DNA from: Akkermansiaceae bacterium UBA985
Lineage (GTDB): Bacteria > Verrucomicrobiota > Verrucomicrobiia > Verrucomicrobiales > Akkermansiaceae
NCBI GenBank assembly: GCA_002292185.1
Contig: DBBL01000162.1
Coordinates: 20,346 to 31,873 of the forward strand
Length of the DNA stretch: 11,528 nucleotides
Direction of reading: 5' to 3'
Shown here in pieces: positions 1-5,841 of this stretch. How positions within the stretch are numbered: the first letter of the stretch is position 1; each line of letters begins with the position of its first letter. The position numbers were made by a program, and so were the translations under genes. A model generated the notes under the pieces. That model made no database searches and was not told where the DNA came from. It saw only the letters and a program-made list of their open reading frames with translations.

Positions 1-36
1 ACATCGGCTAAAACATCGACCAAAACATCTACTAAA
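1..36 (+). repeat. Three tandem 12-bp repeats, probably coding Thr-Ser-(Ala/Thr)-Lys
   Basis: Three consecutive 12-bp units occupy 1-12, 13-24 and 25-36, of the form ACATCGRCYAAA with small variations. In the frame of infA they read TSAK, TSTK, TSTK. Two of the differences between units are third-position synonymous changes (TCG/TCT and ACC/ACT). The third, GCT versus ACC, gives Ala for Thr. That pattern suggests the repeat is kept at the protein level in this frame. The frame then continues through a Pro/Tyr/Gln-rich stretch to the infA ATG without a stop. The array reaches the window edge, so its full length is unknown. Confidence 0.7.
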
Positions 37-69
37 CCTTACCAGCCCCCCTATCCCCAACACTTAAGC

Positions 70-303
70 ATGTTCGACCCTCCCATCACCACCACCGGAA
101 CCGTCATTGATTCCCCCAAAGAAAACATCTATCAGGTTGCTCTACCGAATGGTAAAATCATCGTCGGCCACGTAGCCAAAGCCATGATTGCGCTGCACGA
201 GCAGATAAAACCTGACAGCAAGGTTAAGCTTGAGCTGACGCCTTATGACCTCAGTAAAGGGCGCATCGTCGCAGTGGAGTCAGGTTCAGATACGATCAAA
301 TAG
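70..303 (+). CDS. infA: Translation initiation factor IF-1 (possibly N-terminally extended)
   Basis: IF-1 is a small OB-fold protein that binds the ribosomal A site on the 30S subunit and helps select the start codon with IF-2 and IF-3. From the ATG at 70 the product is 77 aa, close to the usual 71-73. It shows the family landmarks: GTV near residue 10, a LPNG turn near residue 26, and the highly conserved ELTPYDLSKGRI near residues 55-66. No Shine-Dalgarno sequence precedes the ATG. The same frame is open from base 1 to the ATG (23 codons, Thr/Ser/Lys repeats then Pro/Tyr-rich), so the true start may lie left of the window and this entry may be only the IF-1 domain of a longer protein. The 3' end overlaps the 3' end of cysE on the other strand by 8 bp, leaving no room for a separate terminator. 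Identity as IF-1 is secure; the start is not. Confidence 0.93.
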   Translation: MFDPPITTTGTVIDSPKENIYQVALPNGKIIVGHVAKAMIALHEQIKPDSKVKLELTPYDLSKGRIVAVESGSDTIK

Positions 304-1159
304 CATTACCCTCGTAAAGCTTCTGATCCATATCCATGGCAGGGCTGCCTACCGTACGCTTACCTATGAGGACAGCAGGAACACCCGCTACCGTCTTGTG
401 GGGTGCCACATCATCAAGCACCACGCTACCCGCACCGATCTTAGCGCATTCACCAATTTCGACACGACCGAGGATTTTCGCCCCAGCGCCTATCAACACT
501 CCCGATCTTATAATCGGGTGACGATCACCAGTCATTTTACCCGTGCCGCCCAAAGTGACTTCATGGAGAATCGATACATTATCTTCCACGATGGAAGTTT
601 CACCGATGACCACACTAGTTGCATGGTCGAGAAGAATAGCGCAGCCAATCTGAGCCGCTGGATGAATGTCCACAGCAAAGGTTTCACTGACAATGCTCTG
701 CAAATAGAACGCCAGGGATCGACGACCCTCTGACCATAGGCTATGAGCCACCCGGTAAGCTGAAATTGCCAAAAAGCCCTTGTAAAAGAGCAATGGCTCA
801 AGTGCCGATGAGCATGCGGGATCGCGATCTACGATTGCCGTCATGTCACGCGCCACACTGCGCACAATAGCTTCATTAGCAGTAAAGATGTCGCCAAACA
901 ACGGCTCAAGTTCAGCACGCTGCATATCCTCTCGGGACAACCTGCGTGCAAGACGAACCGCCAAGCTCTCAGCGAGGTTATTACGGCTAATGACAACATC
1001 ATCTAGCATATGCTTCAAATGAGACTCATGCTCCGCCATTTCAACGGCGGCTCCATGTATCTGTGACCAAATACCATCGAGATCAATGCTTCCCAGAAGC
1101 GATCCATGACAAATGTTCACTGGCTTGGGGCTGGTATTATTTTCTATTTTATGTTCCAT
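296..1159 (-). CDS. cysE: Serine O-acetyltransferase
   Basis: CysE transfers acetyl from acetyl-CoA to L-serine, giving O-acetylserine, the first step of cysteine synthesis in the cytosol. The product is 287 aa (E. coli 273). The alpha-helical N-terminal SAT domain spans about residues 29-130, and the left-handed beta-helix hexapeptide domain about 160-265. Catalytic residues are visible with a constant offset of 21 from E. coli: D113, the D178-H179 pair in LDHAT, and H214 in GDRHP. The VTLGGTGK motif (201-208) and GAGAKILG are intact. The protein ends in Ile, the residue whose insertion into the CysK active site forms the cysteine synthase complex in characterised enzymes. The first 28 residues exceed the family; a GTG at codon 14 is an alternative start. 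The ATG is preceded by AAGGA at only 2 nt. It lies 7 bp from the divergent Rrf2 regulator, a likely controller. Confidence 0.95.
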   Translation of the reverse strand: MEHKIENNTSPKPVNICHGSLLGSIDLDGIWSQIHGAAVEMAEHESHLKHMLDDVVISRNNLAESLAVRLARRLSREDMQRAELEPLFGDIFTANEAIVRSVARDMTAIVDRDPACSSALEPLLFYKGFLAISAYRVAHSLWSEGRRSLAFYLQSIVSETFAVDIHPAAQIGCAILLDHATSVVIGETSIVEDNVSILHEVTLGGTGKMTGDRHPIIRSGVLIGAGAKILGRVEIGECAKIGAGSVVLDDVAPHKTVAGVPAVLIGKRTVGSPAMDMDQKLYEGNAI

Positions 1160-1166
1160 TGTCCTT

Positions 1167-1574
1167 ATGCGTATTTCACAGAAACTTGAGTATGCCTGTC
1201 GTGCAATGGTTCAGCTTGCACAACATCATGACGGGCAAACTCTCATACAACTTGACGACATAGCTCAACGTGAAGCGGTTTCTGCAAACTTTCTAGTCCA
1301 AATTCTCAATGACCTCAAGCGCGGTGATCTTATTATTAGTAAAAGAGGCAAAACAGGCGGCTACCTTCTGGCTCGCGACCCTCGAGAAATCAACCTTCTT
1401 GATATCACCAAGGCTGCGGATCCAGGCATGTTGAGTAACCACGTTCCTGGCGAAGGAGAATCTGGACGCGCCATTCACGATGCGTGGAACCAAATTCACG
1501 AATCTCTCATCAAAGAGCTCAGCTCCATTACATTAGATTCATTGACCACCCAAACCCCGATGTTCTACATCTAA
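1167..1574 (+). CDS. Rrf2-family transcriptional regulator without Fe-S cysteines
   Basis: This is a 135-aa DNA-binding regulator of the Rrf2 family (IscR, NsrR, RirA, CymR). I chose the ATG at 1167 because the product then begins MRISQKLEYA, the standard Rrf2 N-terminus. The winged helix-turn-helix covers about residues 1-80: a recognition-helix region at VSANFLVQILNDLKR (about 39-53), and the wing RGKTGGYLLAR (about 59-69) typical of the family. The three cysteines that ligate the cluster in IscR/NsrR types (near residues 90-105) are absent; the only cysteine is C11. Cluster-free Rrf2 proteins include CymR, the cysteine-metabolism repressor of Bacillus and Staphylococcus, which works together with CysK. 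Divergence from cysE and nearby cysK make a role in cysteine or sulfur control the best guess, but this is inference. With 7 bp between start codons, each promoter must lie largely inside the opposing gene. Confidence 0.9.
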   Translation: MRISQKLEYACRAMVQLAQHHDGQTLIQLDDIAQREAVSANFLVQILNDLKRGDLIISKRGKTGGYLLARDPREINLLDITKAADPGMLSNHVPGEGESGRAIHDAWNQIHESLIKELSSITLDSLTTQTPMFYI

Positions 1575-1600
1575 GCACTCCATCCTTACTGGATAAAATA

Positions 1601-2389
1601 ATGCTACCTTGGACTTCGCTACTGCTACTCTTCGCCATGCACACCACACTGTGCGGGGAGGAAATGATCAGCGCTGCCAACCAAGACGCCTCTCCAACTA
1701 ACCAGCGCAGAGCATATGGAAATGCTTGCGGCCCCGCAGCACTACTTAATGCCTTTCATTACGGCTCAGAAAAATGGCAAAGACCTTACAATGCCATTCC
1801 CGGAGATGACAGCAAATCCCGCATAGACTACGTGATTTCTAAATGGGGCCTTACCCAATCAAAACACATCAAGGGTGTGCAACGTTGGAATCAACAACAA
1901 GGCATCAACCTTGTAGACCTTCATGACATCGCCAATGAAATGTGCAGTTACCATTGGCTGCCGAAAGTGAAATATGAAATACTCACACGCAAAAAGCGCG
2001 AACAGCCCACAGACTTGCTAAAGCACAGCCATGAGCGAATCGCCAAATCACTGAAAAAAGGCCTGCCCCCCATCATATGCATACGCCGCTACGCTTATCG
2101 TGATAGCAAAGAGCTCAAGTCCAAGTCCTGGTGGCCCATCAGTGCGCACTTCATCGTTATTATTGAAACCTCCAAAAACATAGAGAGCAACGCCAACTCT
2201 TATAAGATAAAGTATGTTGACCCATACGGAGGATACATTCGCCAAGGCACCATCCACACGGATACGGCAAGCTTTACCGACAGCCCTTTTCTAGCAGCCA
2301 CATTGCCCTCAGCCTCCATCGGCAATTCACTGGTAAAAAAAGGTGAACAGTCCATCCTCAGCTATTCTGCCATCATCGGCCGCTGGTAA
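1601..2389 (+). CDS. Predicted exported C39-like (papain-fold) cysteine peptidase
   Basis: No specific homolog is recognised, but the layout is that of a C39-like papain-fold peptidase. From the ATG at 1601 the protein is 262 aa and begins with a hydrophobic segment (about residues 3-17, rich in Leu) that reads as a Sec signal peptide. C18 follows Leu, so it does not fit a lipobox well. The nucleophile is probably C43 in NACGPAALLNAF. The His is probably H183 in ISAHFIVIIE, and the Asp D207 in KYVDPYGG. That Cys-His-Asp order and sequence setting are those of the C39-like family. There is no ABC transporter domain or neighbouring double-glycine peptide, so it is not an obvious bacteriocin maturation enzyme. 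A longer in-frame ORF from 1484 overlaps the regulator, and I reject it because it buries the signal peptide. It starts 26 bp after the Rrf2 gene, so the two may be co-transcribed. Substrate unknown. Confidence 0.72.
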   Translation: MLPWTSLLLLFAMHTTLCGEEMISAANQDASPTNQRRAYGNACGPAALLNAFHYGSEKWQRPYNAIPGDDSKSRIDYVISKWGLTQSKHIKGVQRWNQQQGINLVDLHDIANEMCSYHWLPKVKYEILTRKKREQPTDLLKHSHERIAKSLKKGLPPIICIRRYAYRDSKELKSKSWWPISAHFIVIIETSKNIESNANSYKIKYVDPYGGYIRQGTIHTDTASFTDSPFLAATLPSASIGNSLVKKGEQSILSYSAIIGRW

Positions 2390-2423
2390 CGCACTAGCCC
2401 CCTTTATTCCGACTCGCACCTCG

Positions 2424-2447
2424 CCTCGTATTTCACCTCGCATTTTA
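2424..2447. repeat. Two tandem 12-bp repeats upstream of purU
   Basis: Units CCTCGTATTTCA (2424-2435) and CCTCGCATTTTA (2436-2447) differ at two positions and are preceded by related ACTCGC/CCTCG fragments. They lie in the 104-bp gap between the peptidase gene and purU. Function unknown. Confidence 0.5.
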
Positions 2448-2450
2448 GGC

Positions 2451-2465
2451 ATTATTAACAATAAT
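2451..2465. promoter_or_regulatory. AT-rich inverted repeat upstream of purU
   Basis: ATTATT-AAC-AATAAT is a perfect 6-bp inverted repeat with a 3-nt centre, 28 bp before the purU start. It could be an operator or part of the purU promoter. As an RNA hairpin it would be very weak. AT-rich symmetry of this length can arise by chance. Confidence 0.25.
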
Positions 2466-2493
2466 CACCCTCAGCAGATTTACACCATTCGAC

Positions 2494-3348
2494 ATGCAAG
2501 GACTCATATTAAAAATCGATTGCCCAGACCAACATGGGATCGTAGCAAAAATCGCATCATACGTTGCCGATCACGAAGCCAACTTATGTGAGTTCTCACA
2601 ATTCACAGACGACGAACACAGCAAGTTTTTCGCCCGTGTCGAGATTGATACCAGCGATTTGAACGTCAGCCTGGAAGACTTCATATCTGGCTTCAAGCCA
2701 TTGGGGGAATCACTATCCGCATCATGGCACTTCCGAGAGATGCCCTATCAAATGCGCACAGCCGTCTTGGTGACCAAAACAGATCACTGCCTTAACGAGA
2801 TCCTCTGGAGAACGAAACTCGGTGAAATGCCGATCAAAATCACCTCAGTGATCGGCAACCGAGACAACTGTCAAAAGATCGCCGAGCAGGCTGGCATCCC
2901 CTTCCATCAGATTAATCTGGATGGTGACAACAGGGAAACAGGCTTTCAGCAGATCAAAAAAATCCTCAGCGATGAAAACGTTGAACTCACCGTGCTTGCT
3001 CGCTTCATGCAAATTTTACCCACTTGGTTCTGCGATGAATACACCGGTAAAATCATCAATATCCACCATTCGTTCCTACCCGCATTCATTGGCGCCAATC
3101 CATACAGGCAAGCACATGAGCGAGGAGTCAAACTCATCGGAGCAACATGTCATTATGTTACCTCGGAGCTCGATGGCGGCCCCATCATCGAACAAGAGGT
3201 CGAACGCGTGCAACACTTCCACAAACCGAAGGACCTGATGCGTCTCGGAAGAGATTGTGAGAGGGACGCCCTAGCACGCGGCATTCGTCTGCACGTTAAT
3301 GACCGGACCATCATTCACCAAAACAGAGCGATTGTCTTTCCCGACTAA
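2494..3348 (+). CDS. purU: Formyltetrahydrofolate deformylase
   Basis: PurU hydrolyses 10-formyl-THF to THF and formate in the cytosol, balancing one-carbon pools and feeding formate to the PurT step of purine synthesis. The product is 284 aa, the usual length. An N-terminal ACT domain (about residues 1-80) opens with LILKIDCPDQHGIVAKI, the classic PurU start. The C-terminal formyl-transferase domain (about 88-284) contains N189, H191 and D227, the Asn-His-Asp set of the formyltransferase fold, in INIHHSFLPAF and ELDGGPIIEQ. The ATG at 2494 is chosen because it places the ACT domain at the usual N-terminus; no Shine-Dalgarno is visible. The gene stands alone on its strand and converges with proA. 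The stop codon is embedded in a hairpin. Confidence 0.96.
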   Translation: MQGLILKIDCPDQHGIVAKIASYVADHEANLCEFSQFTDDEHSKFFARVEIDTSDLNVSLEDFISGFKPLGESLSASWHFREMPYQMRTAVLVTKTDHCLNEILWRTKLGEMPIKITSVIGNRDNCQKIAEQAGIPFHQINLDGDNRETGFQQIKKILSDENVELTVLARFMQILPTWFCDEYTGKIINIHHSFLPAFIGANPYRQAHERGVKLIGATCHYVTSELDGGPIIEQEVERVQHFHKPKDLMRLGRDCERDALARGIRLHVNDRTIIHQNRAIVFPD

Positions 3349-3366
3349 ACGACTTCCATCGTTTAG
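3345..3366 (+). terminator. Hairpin spanning the purU stop codon
   Basis: An 8-bp perfect stem, CTAAACGA / TCGTTTAG, with a 6-nt loop (CTTCCA) begins inside the last purU codon and includes its TAA stop. It is in the 67-bp gap between convergent purU and proA, where a terminator is expected. No T-run follows on either strand, so it is not a textbook intrinsic terminator. It may instead protect the 3' end or work with Rho. Confidence 0.4.
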
Positions 3367-3415
3367 AATCTACCCCCCCGCAGAAAGCACCAGGACCTCA
3401 AGAGAGCAGCAAGGC

Positions 3416-4699
3416 TCAAGTCGTTGCGTTTTTAGATCTGATCTGACCGTCACCTCTGATCCGATACTGATAAGAAGTCAGTTCACGCAGCGCCATCGGC
3501 CCACGAGCATGCAGCTTATCAGTGGATATGCCAATTTCAGCGCCAAAGCCAAACTCGGCCCCATCACTGAAGCGAGTGGACACGTTGTGAAAGACACAAG
3601 CGCTATCGACTTGCGTCATGAATAGCTGCGCACGATCTCCATCTGATGTGACAATACAATCACTGTGCCGTGAGCTGTGTGTATTAATATGGTCCACTGC
3701 CTCAGCCATCGAATCGACGACTTTAATCGAGATGATAAGATCAAGATACTCGGTATCCCAATCTTCTTGAGTGGCGGCAAGCGCATCACTACCGAGAATC
3801 TTCAGCACCGACTCATCGCCGCGCATCTCAACCCCCTTGCTTTTGTAAACCACTGCTATTTGGGGCAGAAAATCAGCCGCAACATCCCGATGAACGAGCA
3901 GTGTCTCGAGGGCATTACACACACCCGGCTTATGGGTCTTAGCATCATCGGCAATATCCACCGCCATGCCCATCTGAGCGTGCTTATCAATATAGGTGTG
4001 ACAAATACCATCGTAGTGCTTGATCACCGGCATGCGGGCAAGAGACACCACGGTCTCAATGAGCCCTTTACCACCCCGAGGAATGATCACGTCCAGCCAC
4101 TGGTCCATAGAGGCCATCACACTGACACTTTCACGATCGGTAAATGGGATTAACTGAATCGCATTGGCAGGCAGACCCGCCTTCTCACCACCAGACTGCA
4201 GTGCAGCGGCGATCGCCTTATTCGAATGAATTGCCTCAGATCCACCGCGGAGAATCGTCGCATTACCGGACTTGAGACACAGCACCGCTGCATCACTGGT
4301 TACATTAGGGCGGCTTTCGTAAATGATTCCAATCACACCAATAGGAACACGTATTTGCTCAAAACGAATATCATTAGGACGTGTCCACTCCGTCAGCACC
4401 TCCCCCACAGGGTCAGCGAGTGCTGCGACCTCCTCAATACCAGTAGCAATGGCCTCGATTCGATCATGGTTCAGGCGCAGCCTATCAAGCATTGCGGTAT
4501 TTAAACCATTCGCCTCACCAGCGGTTATGTCTTGAGCATTTGCCTCTAGAATGCTGCCCTCCTGCTCGCGCATGGAAGCCGCCATAGCACGCAAAATCTC
4601 ATTTTTCTTATCAGCACTGAGAATGGTCAGAGCATGTGCAGCTGCACGCGCCCTAGCACCCATCTCCAGGATGACATTTTTGATCTCCTGCTTATCCAT
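3416..4699 (-). CDS. proA: Gamma-glutamyl phosphate reductase (glutamate-5-semialdehyde dehydrogenase)
   Basis: ProA reduces gamma-glutamyl phosphate with NADPH to glutamate-5-semialdehyde, the second step of proline synthesis, acting after ProB, which is not in the window. The 427-aa product (E. coli 417) has the aldehyde dehydrogenase fold. Family landmarks are IGVIGIIYESRPNVTSDAAVLCLKSGN (about residues 121-146), ILRGGSEA, IIPRGGKGLI (about 206-215) and KHYDGICHTYID. The catalytic cysteine lies in the KPGVCNALETLL segment. The C-terminal GAEFGFGAEIGISTDKLHARGPM signature is complete. It starts 22 bp after cysK on the same strand, so the two probably share a transcript driven from the cysK promoter, though their pathways are not directly linked. 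No Shine-Dalgarno sequence is visible before the ATG. It converges with purU. Confidence 0.97.
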   Translation of the reverse strand: MDKQEIKNVILEMGARARAAAHALTILSADKKNEILRAMAASMREQEGSILEANAQDITAGEANGLNTAMLDRLRLNHDRIEAIATGIEEVAALADPVGEVLTEWTRPNDIRFEQIRVPIGVIGIIYESRPNVTSDAAVLCLKSGNATILRGGSEAIHSNKAIAAALQSGGEKAGLPANAIQLIPFTDRESVSVMASMDQWLDVIIPRGGKGLIETVVSLARMPVIKHYDGICHTYIDKHAQMGMAVDIADDAKTHKPGVCNALETLLVHRDVAADFLPQIAVVYKSKGVEMRGDESVLKILGSDALAATQEDWDTEYLDLIISIKVVDSMAEAVDHINTHSSRHSDCIVTSDGDRAQLFMTQVDSACVFHNVSTRFSDGAEFGFGAEIGISTDKLHARGPMALRELTSYQYRIRGDGQIRSKNATT

Positions 4700-4721
4700 G
4701 AGGCCAGTGAGTAGATCTTGA

Positions 4722-5687
4722 TTAAATATCAGAAACCGGCAACTGGCTCACTTCTTGCCTAATATGCTCGGCAAGAGGAGTGCTCAAGTAACGCTCCGTT
4801 GAGCTACAAGCGACCGTGACAATGCGCTTACCTTTAAACTCAGGGCGCTTCGCCAACTGAATTGCGGACCAGATATTGGCACCACTGGAAATACCAACCG
4901 GCATGCCCTCGTTCTGAGCAACAGCTTGTGCTGTCTCAAAGGCGTCTTCATTGGTTACACAAATCGTTTCGTCAATCACATCGACATTGAGGTTGCCGGG
5001 GATAAAGCCCGCACCGATACCTTGAATCTTATGTGGCCCAGGCTGACCGCCAGAAATCACTGGGCTTGCTGCTGGCTCAACGGCTACCACATGCATGCCG
5101 GACCTTGGCTTCAGGACTTCAGCCACACCGGTTATGGTACCACCAGTGCCTACACCCGCGACAAAAGCATGAATCTTACCATTCGTAGCAGACCAAATCT
5201 CCTCAGCCGTCGTCTGACGGTGAGCTTCAGGGTTGGCTGGATTGTCAAATTGACTTGGTCCAAAGGCACCTTCACCTGCTTCCTCAAGAAGCTGCTTGGC
5301 CTTGGCGATAGCGCCGCCCATTCCTTTTGGCCCAGGAGTAAGAACGATCTCAGCACCCAGCATGCGCAATAACACACGACGCTCTAGGGACATCGTCTCA
5401 GGCATTGTCAAAATACAGCGATAGCCCTTTGCGCGTGCCACAAATGCCAAGGCGATACCGGTATTACCAGAAGTTGGCTCAATGATGGTGCCACCAGGCT
5501 TAAGCTGACCGTCTTTTTCAGCAGCCTCGACCATCGAACGACCGATGCGGTCCTTCACACTGAACAGAGGGTTGAAAAACTCGGCCTTCACCAAGATTTC
5601 CGCCTCCAAACCTTTGGTGACATTATTCAGTTTAACAAGCGGGGTGTTTCCCACGGTTTCTACGAGGTTGTTGGCAATATGACTCAT
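4722..5687 (-). CDS. cysK: Cysteine synthase A (O-acetylserine sulfhydrylase)
   Basis: CysK is the PLP enzyme that joins O-acetylserine (from CysE) with sulfide to make cysteine. The 321-aa product is full length. K45 in FSVKDRIG is the PLP Schiff-base lysine. TSGNTG at 72-77 is the substrate-binding loop. The GTGGTITG phosphate-binding loop and the SSGAN motif near residue 265 are intact. The segment before the lysine reads NPLFSVKD, a variant of the commoner NPxxSVKD. CysK may bind the C-terminal Ile of CysE, whose gene is 3.6 kb to the left. In Firmicutes it also partners the Rrf2 regulator CymR. The gene is divergent from rlmN and followed 22 bp later by proA. A perfect 14-bp palindrome 53-66 bp upstream is a candidate operator. 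No Shine-Dalgarno precedes the ATG. Confidence 0.96.
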   Translation of the reverse strand: MSHIANNLVETVGNTPLVKLNNVTKGLEAEILVKAEFFNPLFSVKDRIGRSMVEAAEKDGQLKPGGTIIEPTSGNTGIALAFVARAKGYRCILTMPETMSLERRVLLRMLGAEIVLTPGPKGMGGAIAKAKQLLEEAGEGAFGPSQFDNPANPEAHRQTTAEEIWSATNGKIHAFVAGVGTGGTITGVAEVLKPRSGMHVVAVEPAASPVISGGQPGPHKIQGIGAGFIPGNLNVDVIDETICVTNEDAFETAQAVAQNEGMPVGISSGANIWSAIQLAKRPEFKGKRIVTVACSSTERYLSTPLAEHIRQEVSQLPVSDI

Positions 5688-5696
5688 GATGTTTAT

Positions 5697-5725
5697 ATAG
5701 TAGTTAAGATGCCCAGTAGCATCAA
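5697..5725 (-). promoter_or_regulatory. Possible cysK promoter
   Basis: On the minus strand TTGATG (5720-5725) and TACTAT (5697-5702) are separated by 17 bp, each matching four of six sigma-70 consensus bases. The expected start site would be only a few bases from the cysK ATG at 5687, giving a nearly leaderless mRNA. This weakens the call. Confidence 0.25.
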
Positions 5726-5736
5726 TGAAATCTCGC

Positions 5737-5742
5737 TATAAT
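5737..5742 (+). promoter_or_regulatory. Candidate -10 box for rlmN
   Basis: TATAAT, a perfect -10 hexamer, lies 100 bp before the rlmN GTG and would start transcription near 5749. No TTGACA-like -35 stands 16-18 bp upstream, so support is only from the -10 and the location. It overlaps the 14-bp palindrome. Confidence 0.4.
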
Positions 5743-5753
5743 CAAGCTTGATT
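5740..5753. promoter_or_regulatory. Perfect 14-bp palindrome, candidate operator between cysK and rlmN
   Basis: AATCAAGCTTGATT is exactly self-complementary. It lies in the divergent gap, overlaps the last bases of a TATAAT box facing rlmN, and sits upstream of cysK. The position suits a dimeric repressor controlling either gene. A role for the Rrf2 regulator is speculative: I did not find the same full palindrome at the cysE/Rrf2 junction. Confidence 0.5.
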
Positions 5754-5841
5754 CACAGCTGAATACGTCATCCCAAACTCAGCCACCAGACATTGAAAAA
5801 ATCATCCGTGCCATTCGCCAAAATCATGATAAAAGCACATC

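Noticed and set aside
2..67. Second open frame before infA ending in TAA at 65-67
   Set aside because: It is open only over 22 codons at the window edge, and the repeat differences fit the infA frame (synonymous third positions) better.
245..733. 162-codon plus-strand ORF within cysE
   Set aside because: Antisense shadow of cysE, which has clear family motifs; no recognisable domain in the shadow.
1484..1600. Longer N-terminus for the peptidase gene
   Set aside because: It overlaps the regulator gene and would place 39 unrelated residues before a good signal peptide beginning at 1601.
1618..1656. Lipoprotein signal at C18 of the peptidase
   Set aside because: The residue before the cysteine is Leu, not the Gly/Ala/Ser required by a typical lipobox.
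3677..4153. 158-codon plus-strand ORF opposite proA
   Set aside because: Antisense shadow of proA without domain features.
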